Origin: an uncultured Bacteroidota bacterium
GTDB lineage: Bacteria > Bacteroidota > Bacteroidia > Chitinophagales > Chitinophagaceae
Assembly (NCBI GenBank): GCA_903835145.1
Contig: CAILMA010000505.1
Location: 1 to 17,564 of the forward strand
Direction: 5' to 3'
DNA length: 17,564 nucleotides
Both the position numbers and the translations under genes were made by a program. Every line of letters starts with the position of its first letter. The first letter of the stretch is position 1. Below, piece after piece: positions 1 to 6,651 of the stretch. Below the pieces are notes generated by a model. It was not told the DNA's origin. It made no database searches and was given only the letters and a program-made list of their open reading frames with translations.

Positions 1-177
<177 letters not shown>

Positions 178-321
178 AAGTAGTATGCGGTTGATTGGTA
201 GGAAAACCGTATTAAAACGAAGAAAAAAGGCAGTAAAATGCACTAAATATGTTACCGGTGCGTTATGCATTTGATATGTTAACAACCTGTTGATTTTTAC
301 ATTTATATAACACCGCACCCC

Positions 322-351
322 TTGAAATCTGTATTTATTTTTTTAACTTTG
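322..351 (+). promoter_or_regulatory. Bacteroidota-type promoter for the TPR gene
   Basis: A TTG at 322-324 and TAACTTTG at 344-351 are separated by 19 bases. This fits the Bacteroidota housekeeping pattern (TTG at about -33, TAnnTTTG at about -7). Transcription would begin near 357, leaving only about 10 bases of leader before the ATG at 369. Confidence 0.6.
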
Positions 352-368
352 GTGTAAACCGTGGATAT

Positions 369-1784
369 ATGTTTGACGATGATTATAACGAAGACGATTG
401 GGGTTCAATAGAGGATATACTCAGAAAGTACGAGGACGTAAAAAAAGGCGACGCAATCAATATCCTGGATGAAGAAGAGTTCGAACGAGTTATAGAATAC
501 TATTTTCAGAACAGTAATGAAGAGCAGGCGCTGCTTGCCTGCGATATTGCCCGTACCTACTACCCTTTTTCAGCCTCTATACAATTGCTCAAAGCCGAGA
601 TACTTACACAGGCTCAAAAATACGGTCAGGCACACAAGGCGCTTGATGAAATGGAACAGTATGACAACAACAACCTTGATGCCGTATTGCTGAGGTCTGA
701 TATTTTTCTTGCCCAACTCAAATTTGACCAGGCTGCACTTTACCTGGAGCAGCAAACCAATAATTTTGAAGGCAGGGACAAAACAGAAGTGCTGCTTGAG
801 CTATCGGATGTATATGACGAAAGCGAAGAGTTTGAAGCTGTATATGATACCCTGAAGCGTGTAATAAAAATAGACAAGCGCAACGAAGAAGCCCTGCAGA
901 AGATCTGTTTCTGGGCTGAGTTTACCGGCCGGCTCGATGAGAGTATAGCCCTGCATACCCAGCTTACCGATGACGACCCATACAATGCCCTTGCGTGGTT
1001 CAACCTCGGGGCAGCATACCAGGGTAAGAAAGAGTACAGCAAGTGTATTGATGCCTACGAATACTGCGTGGCAATAGACGAGAAATTTGAATTTGCTTAC
1101 CGCAATATGGCCGATGCCTACATGCGCATGAAGTACTACGAAAAGGCACTGGAAGCGCTGGATAAACATGTGGAAATAGCCAAGCCGGAAGACGTAATAT
1201 TTGAGGCTATGGGCTATTGCTGGGAGAAGAGGAAAGATTTTGCTCAAGCCCGTCATTTCTACAGGCAGGCTTCGCAGCTGAGTCCGCAGGACGATGCCAT
1301 CTTTTATAAAATAGGCGAGACCTACGCCCGTGAAAAACAGTGGGAGAAGGCAGTGAAATCATTCTCGGTAGCGCTGCACCTCGATAAGGAAAATGCGAGC
1401 TACTGCATGGCCATAGGCAATTGCCTTATGGAAATGGACGTGAAAAGCGAGGCCCTTGTTTGCTATCTGAATGCCGTGCGCCTGAAACCCGGTAACAAAA
1501 CAACATGGATAGCGCTCATACGGGGTTTATTCCTCACGGGGTACTACGATGAAGTGATCATTCAGCTTGATGTAGCACGCGACCATTGCGGCGACAAAGG
1601 CGATTTCAACTACTACCATGCTGCTGCGCTTTTTGAACAGGGCAAGGTAAAAGAGGCCATGATAAGGCTGGAAAAAGGCCTGAAAGATTCACCCAAGAAA
1701 ATTAAGATTTTCACTGACCTTAACCCGGAATACATGCTGCGCTCTGCAGTAACCGAATTGATAAGCAGATACAAGAAGAAATAA
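369..1784 (+). CDS. acidic TPR-repeat protein
   Basis: This encodes a 471-residue protein with no signal peptide or membrane segment, so it is probably cytoplasmic. The N-terminus is very acidic (MFDDDYNEDDW), followed by a segment with LDEEEFERVIEYYF. From about residue 50 to the end it is built of helical tetratricopeptide repeats. The clearest lie around residues 200-340, for example ALAWFNLGAAYQGKKEYSKC, FAYRNMADAYMRMKYYEKAL, AIFYKIGETYAREKQWEKAV and ASYCMAIGNCLMEMDVKSEAL. TPR arrays are protein-protein interaction scaffolds; no catalytic domain is visible. Proteins with this acidic start and overall form are, from memory, widely conserved in Bacteroidota, but I know of no defined role. 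The gene is a single unit with its own promoter and a strong terminator. The start at 369 is the first ATG after the promoter. Confidence 0.9.
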   Translation: MFDDDYNEDDWGSIEDILRKYEDVKKGDAINILDEEEFERVIEYYFQNSNEEQALLACDIARTYYPFSASIQLLKAEILTQAQKYGQAHKALDEMEQYDNNNLDAVLLRSDIFLAQLKFDQAALYLEQQTNNFEGRDKTEVLLELSDVYDESEEFEAVYDTLKRVIKIDKRNEEALQKICFWAEFTGRLDESIALHTQLTDDDPYNALAWFNLGAAYQGKKEYSKCIDAYEYCVAIDEKFEFAYRNMADAYMRMKYYEKALEALDKHVEIAKPEDVIFEAMGYCWEKRKDFAQARHFYRQASQLSPQDDAIFYKIGETYAREKQWEKAVKSFSVALHLDKENASYCMAIGNCLMEMDVKSEALVCYLNAVRLKPGNKTTWIALIRGLFLTGYYDEVIIQLDVARDHCGDKGDFNYYHAAALFEQGKVKEAMIRLEKGLKDSPKKIKIFTDLNPEYMLRSAVTELISRYKKK

Positions 1785-1786
1785 TA

Positions 1787-1820
1787 CAAAAAACCTGTTA
1801 GTGAGCTAACAGGTTTTTTG
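1787..1820. terminator. bidirectional hairpin terminator, 15-bp perfect stem
   Basis: The arms 1787-1801 (CAAAAAACCTGTTAG) and 1806-1820 (CTAACAGGTTTTTTG) pair perfectly around the loop TGAG. The stem carries a T run at its 3' side when read on either strand. It starts 3 bases after the TPR stop and lies 32 bases beyond the stop of the convergent T9SS gene, so it can end both transcripts. Confidence 0.9.
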
Positions 1821-1851
1821 GTTTTTAGGTGGGCGCCGTCGTCGTTTAGGG

Positions 1852-3108
1852 TTACTCAACAAGAATTTTCTGCACTACCCTGCCACCCGTGAAGGGGTCA
1901 ATGAAACCAAGTGTGTATAAGCCCGGCGGGCAGTTTGAAATATCAATGCTTTCCTTGTCTTTTGTAGGTCTAAACTGGTACACCTGCTGCCCAAAGACAT
2001 TGCTGATGCTCAGCAGGTAGCCGGCAGCATGCTCAATGGTGAGCTCGTGATGGGCCGGGTTGGGATAAAAAAGGAAATTATCAGCTATTGCCTGTTGACC
2101 GGATATGGCAGTCGGCCAAACACTGAGCACCATGGTATCATAGGTAACATGCCCGCAAAGATCAAGCATCACAACATAATGGTAGCTACCTGTAGCCATC
2201 GGGCGCACCCACAGGCCACCACCATAACCTATTGGGTGGCTCATGTCTTCTTCCAGGTACCACGTACAGGGCATACCCTGTTCATTCGTGCCTATCCAGG
2301 CGCTATCGCCCACGCTACAGTGTCTATCCGCACCAGCATTAGCGACCGCATCACTGGTTATAACGCTCACATCATCTATGAGATAGAATGTGTATCCATC
2401 ATAGGAAAAAGTTGTATATACCACGGGGATTTTATTCGTGTGGTTAAAATCAAAAAAATTACCAATCGTTATGAAGCGTTCTGTCCCATTAGCAATATAA
2501 CTGCCTTGTACTTTCAGCCAGTTTAGGGTATCATTTAACGTGTCAACCGAAACTACTTGCGGGACAATTGATGGTTTAGGCAAATCGCAATGGGCGCTGT
2601 CGGTATTATCAATCGCTCCATTGTCAAAATAAGCCCCGAGCTGCTGTATTGCATAGGCAGAGTGCTCAGAAAGACTTGCATAAAATGTCACGCAATATTG
2701 TCTTCCCGGCTCCAATGCCGTTGAAAATCTGCCCTGCAGGAAATCTCGCTCATCCACCGGGTCATGGGTCATCGTATCATTGTCTAATATTCTCACTTGC
2801 GCAAACCCTCGACCGCTCCGTGGATATTGGTAATACCAACCACCAATTGGAACACCAACATAATGGTGACCATTGTTATCGCAAGTGTTACAATACTCCG
2901 GCAAGCACGAGGTAAATTTTGAATAATTGCTGTCGGCATAATTCCAATTTGTATCGAGCCCGCTCCAATAGTTTGCAAATCCTATCTGGTCAACGCCATA
3001 TGGACAAAAAGCATATTGCTCAAACCCTCCATTACGCACAAGGTTCACTTGTGCATAATCGGCGAGCGGGGCCAGCAACAATGCCAGGAAAGTTACAACA
3101 TACTTCAT
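1852..3108 (-). CDS. secreted protein with T9SS type A (Por) sorting domain
   Basis: This encodes 418 residues. Residues 1-20 form a signal peptide (hydrophobic core FLALLLAPLA, likely cleavage after ADYAQ). The mature protein opens with VNLVRNGGFEQY, the usual first strand of a carbohydrate-binding-like jelly roll. That domain extends to about residue 250, is rich in aromatic residues and contains several Cys in its first third (CP, SCLPEYCNTC). A short beta-rich Ig-like section follows at about 255-335. The last 75 residues begin with NFLFYPNPAHHELTIEH and end with VVQKILVE, the classic T9SS C-terminal sorting domain (YPNP motif, beta sandwich, basic last strand). By family knowledge the protein crosses the outer membrane through the type IX system and is released or attached to the cell surface. 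No catalytic motif was recognised; adhesion or glycan binding is an inference. It is a single gene facing away from the HMA gene. No clear minus-strand promoter was found in the 199-base gap. Confidence 0.88.
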   Translation of the reverse strand: MKYVVTFLALLLAPLADYAQVNLVRNGGFEQYAFCPYGVDQIGFANYWSGLDTNWNYADSNYSKFTSCLPEYCNTCDNNGHHYVGVPIGGWYYQYPRSGRGFAQVRILDNDTMTHDPVDERDFLQGRFSTALEPGRQYCVTFYASLSEHSAYAIQQLGAYFDNGAIDNTDSAHCDLPKPSIVPQVVSVDTLNDTLNWLKVQGSYIANGTERFITIGNFFDFNHTNKIPVVYTTFSYDGYTFYLIDDVSVITSDAVANAGADRHCSVGDSAWIGTNEQGMPCTWYLEEDMSHPIGYGGGLWVRPMATGSYHYVVMLDLCGHVTYDTMVLSVWPTAISGQQAIADNFLFYPNPAHHELTIEHAAGYLLSISNVFGQQVYQFRPTKDKESIDISNCPPGLYTLGFIDPFTGGRVVQKILVE

Positions 3109-3289
3109 TATGGCCTTATTTGTAGTTTTTGGGTGTATGTTTTACCATTGCTGTCGGTTAAAAGTAGCATTTCATATCTATTGTAAGTATAAAGTTATTC
3201 AATTAATATTAGGAAAGCGAACAATAATTGGAGCGCTTGGGTGAATGACAAGAAACCAAATAACCACTATCATTTATTTGAAACTCAGG

Positions 3290-3309
3290 ATGCCGTAATT
3301 TTGCGGCAT
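3290..3309 (+). promoter_or_regulatory. -7 element inside an inverted repeat at the HMA gene start
   Basis: TAATTTTG (3296-3303) matches the Bacteroidota -7 consensus TAnnTTTG. It is exactly bracketed by ATGCCG (3290-3295) and its reverse complement CGGCAT (3304-3309). A TTTG lies at 3277-3280, but only 15 bases away, which is shorter than usual for a -33 element. The start codon at 3308 falls where transcription would begin. The repeat may be an operator, or the match may be chance. Confidence 0.4.
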
Positions 3310-3664
3310 GATGCGATACCTGTTGTTGTGCTTGTTGTTTTGGGTGCCCCTGTTTGCAGGCGGTAAGGCTGTGCCTGTAGGTCGGGACATTGTAGTAGCC
3401 AGCTACACCGTTGGCGGTAATTGTGACCAATGTAAGAAGCGCATAGAAGATGCAGCTTACGTAAAAGGTGTGAAATTTGCCGAGTGGAATGTGGATACGC
3501 ATAGCCTGGTCGTGAAATATGATTCTTCCAAAACAACACCACTCACCATATTGCAAAATGTAGCCGCCGCAGGGCACGACAATGAATTGGTAAAGGCAAC
3601 TGACGCCGCCTATAATCAGTTACCTGACTGCTGCAGGTATCGCGAAGCCACAAAAAAACACTAA
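3308..3664 (+). CDS. exported heavy-metal-associated (HMA) domain protein
   Basis: This encodes 118 residues. A signal peptide covers about residues 1-20 (LLLCLLFWVPLFAGGKA). The rest is one HMA ferredoxin-like domain: strand IVVASYTVGG, the metal loop GNCDQCKKRIE with CxxC at Cys39 and Cys42, then VKGVKFAEWNVDTHSLVVKYD and a final helix. HMA domains bind soft metals such as Cu(I), Zn or Hg through the CxxC pair. A second Cys pair occurs near the end (PDCCRY, Cys108-Cys109). The signal peptide suggests a periplasmic metal carrier, not a cytosolic chaperone. The TonB-dependent receptor gene begins 4 bases after the stop, so the two are surely co-transcribed. Tandem ATGs at 3308 and 3311 are both possible starts; either keeps the signal peptide. 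Which metal is handled is not visible. Confidence 0.82.
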   Translation: MMRYLLLCLLFWVPLFAGGKAVPVGRDIVVASYTVGGNCDQCKKRIEDAAYVKGVKFAEWNVDTHSLVVKYDSSKTTPLTILQNVAAAGHDNELVKATDAAYNQLPDCCRYREATKKH

Positions 3665-3668
3665 CCCT

Positions 3669-5915
3669 ATGCCCTTAAAATCATTATTGCTGGCTTACCT
3701 GCTGCTTTTTAGCAGCTTCAGCGGGCTGGCTCAGCACAGGAGAACCGTGAGTGGCGTAGTGCAACTTGCCGGTACCAGGGGCACACCGGAATTTGGTGCA
3801 GGCGCAATTATAGTGGCACCCGGTACCGTTTTCGGTGCTGTGGCCGACTCCTTGGGTGATTTTAGCTTCCTGCTGCCTGATAGTGTGCACAGCGTTGTGG
3901 TTTCCTATATGGGTTTTGTGGCTGATACCATGCCATTGCACGATGGCGACAATAACCTGAAAGTGCTGCTCACTGCACAACATACCCTTAAAGACGTGGT
4001 GGTACATGACCGAATAAAAACCACCGAAATAAGCATGATAGACCCCATGAAAACCGAGAAGATAGGCATGGGTGAACTGCAAAAGGCAGCGTGCTGCAAC
4101 CTGAGCGAAAGCTTTGAAACAACACCCTCTGTTGATGTGGCATTTACAGATGCCGTAACTGGTTACAAACAAGTGAAACTACTGGGCCTATCCGGGCCCT
4201 ATACCCTAATTACAAGAGAAAACATACCCGATGTGCGCGGGCTGGCAGCCGTTACCGGCCTTAGCTATACACCCGGCAGCTGGATAGAAAGCATGCAACT
4301 CACAAAGGGCACTGGCAGCGTAGTAAACGGTTACGAGAGTGTGGCCGGACAAATAAATGTAGAGCTGGTGAAACCATTCACAGGCGAAAAGTGGCTCTTC
4401 AACTTATACCAGAACACACAGGGCCGCAGCGAGGCCAACATCAACTACCGCTATCACCTGCGCAATAGGATTGGCACCAACTTGCTGGTACATGCCAGCT
4501 CCCAATGGCTTAAGACGGACCAGAACAAGGATCATTTTATAGACCAGCCGCTGGGTAACCAGTTCAATATCACCAACCGGTGGATCTACAACAGCCGTAG
4601 CGGATGGATGTTGCAGGCAGGTATAAAAGTACTGTATGCCGATGGCGTTGGTGGTGAGTGGAGCTACCACCTTGGCGATGCCCAAAGCACCGGCAGCCCA
4701 TGGGGTTACCACTTTACCACGTTCAGGCTCGAGGATTGGGCGAAGATTGCCAAAATATTCAGCCGACCCAACACAAGTATAGGCTTGCAACTCTCAAATG
4801 TGAACCACAATCAGGACGCCAACTATGGCGCCAGAGCATACAAGGGACAGCAAAACAGCCTTTATGCCAACCTTATTTACCAGACCTACATCGGCAATAC
4901 CAACCATGTAATAAAGGCCGGTGCCAGTTGCGGGGCAGATAATTATGACGAAACTTTTGCCGGTACCAACTATTCACGGCAGGAAATAGTGTCCGGTATT
5001 TTTTCTGAATACTCTTGGCACTACAGCGATAAATTTAATGTTGTAGCCGGCCTGCGTGGCGATTACGACAATCTTTACGGTGCGTTTGCAACACCCCGCC
5101 TGCACTTGCGGTATGCATTGGCCAAGCGCACCGTGCTCCGGCTATCGGGCGGCAGGGCGCAACATACGGCAAACATTTTTGCTGAAAATGCAGGCTTTAT
5201 GGCCAGCAATCGCCAGTTCAATATACTTGGTGCGACTGCCGGAAGGGCATACGGACTGAACCCGGAAGTGGCGTGGAACACAGGTCTTAACCTCACCCAA
5301 AAATTCAGGCTGGGCATGCGGGAAGCAGTGCTGAGTTTTGATTATTACTATACACGCTTCCAGAATCAGGTTGTGGTAGACCTCGACTATCCTGGTTTTC
5401 TCAGCTTTTATAACCTGAAGGGCGAATCGTATGCACATAGTTTTTCAACCCAGTTCGACTATGAACTGTTGCACCTGCTTAATATCAGGCTTGCCTACCG
5501 GTACTACAATGTAATGTGCACCTATAACGGCCTGCTGGAAGAAAAACCACTTGTGCCGCCACATCGCGCCTTTGCCAACATGGACTATACCACCCGCAGC
5601 AAGTGGAAATTTGACTACACCATTCAGTGGGTAGGCACGCAGCGCACCCCTGGTATTACCCACAACCACTCTGGCGTGAGCCCGGGCGGTGTGAACCAAT
5701 CGCCAAGTTATATACTGATGAATGTGCAGGTCACAAAGGTGTTCTCTGATGTATTTGAAGCCTACCTGGGCGGTGAGAACCTTACCAACTATATGCAGCA
5801 TGATGCCATTGTAGGTGCTACCGACCCCTATGGCCGGAGCTTCGATGCTTCCCTCATCTGGGGCCCAATGATGGGGCGAACCATCTATGCAGGCTTACGG
5901 TACAAAGTGAAATAA
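3669..5915 (+). CDS. TonB-dependent outer-membrane receptor, probably metal-related
   Basis: This encodes 748 residues. The signal peptide covers about 1-21 (LLLAYLLLFSSFSGLAQ). A carboxypeptidase-regulatory-like beta domain follows at about 25-105 (VSGVV ... GDFSF ... VVVSYMGF). The plug domain is at about 120-235, including the segment GSGSVVNGYESVAGQINVEL-like region near residue 215-230, and a 22-strand barrel region fills the remainder, ending in YAGLRYKVK. Such receptors import substrates across the outer membrane using TonB energy. A Cys-Cys pair at 142-143 (KAACCNLSES) lies at the start of the plug where most receptors have none. Together with the HMA gene directly upstream and the CC pair in that protein, this suggests metal or metallophore traffic, but the direction and the metal are inference. 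No SusD-like lipoprotein is adjacent, which argues against glycan uptake. Confidence 0.88.
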   Translation: MPLKSLLLAYLLLFSSFSGLAQHRRTVSGVVQLAGTRGTPEFGAGAIIVAPGTVFGAVADSLGDFSFLLPDSVHSVVVSYMGFVADTMPLHDGDNNLKVLLTAQHTLKDVVVHDRIKTTEISMIDPMKTEKIGMGELQKAACCNLSESFETTPSVDVAFTDAVTGYKQVKLLGLSGPYTLITRENIPDVRGLAAVTGLSYTPGSWIESMQLTKGTGSVVNGYESVAGQINVELVKPFTGEKWLFNLYQNTQGRSEANINYRYHLRNRIGTNLLVHASSQWLKTDQNKDHFIDQPLGNQFNITNRWIYNSRSGWMLQAGIKVLYADGVGGEWSYHLGDAQSTGSPWGYHFTTFRLEDWAKIAKIFSRPNTSIGLQLSNVNHNQDANYGARAYKGQQNSLYANLIYQTYIGNTNHVIKAGASCGADNYDETFAGTNYSRQEIVSGIFSEYSWHYSDKFNVVAGLRGDYDNLYGAFATPRLHLRYALAKRTVLRLSGGRAQHTANIFAENAGFMASNRQFNILGATAGRAYGLNPEVAWNTGLNLTQKFRLGMREAVLSFDYYYTRFQNQVVVDLDYPGFLSFYNLKGESYAHSFSTQFDYELLHLLNIRLAYRYYNVMCTYNGLLEEKPLVPPHRAFANMDYTTRSKWKFDYTIQWVGTQRTPGITHNHSGVSPGGVNQSPSYILMNVQVTKVFSDVFEAYLGGENLTNYMQHDAIVGATDPYGRSFDASLIWGPMMGRTIYAGLRYKVK

Positions 5916-5969
5916 CGGAGCCTGTTTGCACAGCCTTACCAATGTTATATTTATGTAGTTGTTAATCCT

Positions 5970-5991
5970 TAGTTTTGGTAGGTAATACCAA
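5970..5991 (+). promoter_or_regulatory. -7-like element and small hairpin before the haem lipoprotein gene
   Basis: TAGTTTTG at 5970-5977 matches TAnnTTTG, but no TTG lies at the expected distance upstream. Overlapping it is the inverted repeat TTGGTA (5975-5980) / TACCAA (5986-5991) with a 5-base loop, ending 4 bases before the ATG. The gene could be transcribed from here or by read-through from the receptor gene. Confidence 0.35.
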
Positions 5992-5995
5992 CACT

Positions 5996-6508
5996 ATGCG
6001 ATATCTATTCACTGCGGCCTTCATTATTGCCATTGCAGGATGCAGTAGCCCGAATATACAGGTGCAGAAATTGCAGGCAGAAGTGGACAGCCTGCACGCC
6101 CAACTGCAGCACACATACAAACCGGGCCTTGGTGAGTTTATGTCGGGCATTCAGGTACACCATGCGCGGTTGTGGTTTGCCGGGCAGGCGGCCAACTGGC
6201 CGCTCGCTCAGTTTGAAGCCGATGAAATAAAGGAAGCAATAGATGACATAAACGAATACAACAGCGACCGACCGGAGGTAAAATCATTACCCATGCTTAG
6301 TGCCCCGCTCGATAGTATTGTTGCAGCGATAAAAACACAAAGCCCGGCATTGTTTGCACGTAGTTACAATCTGCTTACTAATACCTGCAACCAGTGCCAC
6401 ACCGCCACAAAACATGAATACAATGTAATATGCATCCCGAAAACACCACCCTTCAGTAATCAGGAATTTGCAAAGCAACCCGAAAAAAAGGGTGCAAATA
6501 ACCTGTGA
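5996..6508 (+). CDS. lipoprotein with c-type haem motif (cytochrome-like)
   Basis: The start is taken at ATG 5996, not the in-frame TTG at 5975, because it places a compact lipoprotein signal right at the N-terminus: MRYLFTAAFIIAIAGC, with Cys16 as the lipidated residue. The product is 170 residues. After a short coiled linker (residues 21-40), the body is mainly helical (QVHHARLWFAGQAANWPLAQ, then FEADEIKEAIDDINEY). Near the C-terminus CNQCH (131-135) is a standard covalent haem c attachment site, followed by a His and the tail IPKTPPFSNQEF. I infer a monohaem c-type cytochrome-like lipoprotein facing the periplasm, possibly resembling four-helix cytochromes c'. It lies 80 bases after the TonB receptor, in the same direction, and may belong to that metal-related group. 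Electron partner and substrate are unknown. Confidence 0.72.
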   Translation: MRYLFTAAFIIAIAGCSSPNIQVQKLQAEVDSLHAQLQHTYKPGLGEFMSGIQVHHARLWFAGQAANWPLAQFEADEIKEAIDDINEYNSDRPEVKSLPMLSAPLDSIVAAIKTQSPALFARSYNLLTNTCNQCHTATKHEYNVICIPKTPPFSNQEFAKQPEKKGANNL

Positions 6509-6583
6509 TACGAAAAAAAAGTGGGAAAAACACAAAATAATCTATTGAAAATAGCACCAAGTAATATAAATACAGTTAATAAC

Positions 6584-6614
6584 TTGAAAAATCTCAATTT
6601 TTCCCATAAATTTG
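6584..6614 (+). promoter_or_regulatory. Bacteroidota-type promoter for the foldase gene
   Basis: TTG 6584-6586 and TAAATTTG 6607-6614 are separated by 20 bases, close to the consensus pattern. The predicted leader to the ATG at 6652 is about 30 bases and AT-rich, without a clear Shine-Dalgarno sequence. Confidence 0.6.
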
Positions 6615-6651
6615 CCGTCCCTAATAAAATAATATAAGAACCTTAATTTAA

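Noticed and set aside
191..215. CGGTT / AACCG hairpin after the SDR gene as a terminator
   Set aside because: A five-bp stem with a large loop and no T run is too weak to call.
801..1256. 151-codon minus-strand frame inside the TPR gene
   Set aside because: The + strand frame gives regular TPR repeats, and the opposite frame is a hydrophobic shadow.
2029..2526. 165-codon + strand frame opposite the T9SS protein gene
   Set aside because: The minus-strand product has a signal peptide and a clear sorting domain; the opposite frame has no domain, start context or partner.
5975..5995. Upstream TTG start for the haem lipoprotein, adding seven residues
   Set aside because: It puts a polar stretch before the signal sequence, and the ATG at 5996 gives a compact standard lipoprotein leader with Cys16.
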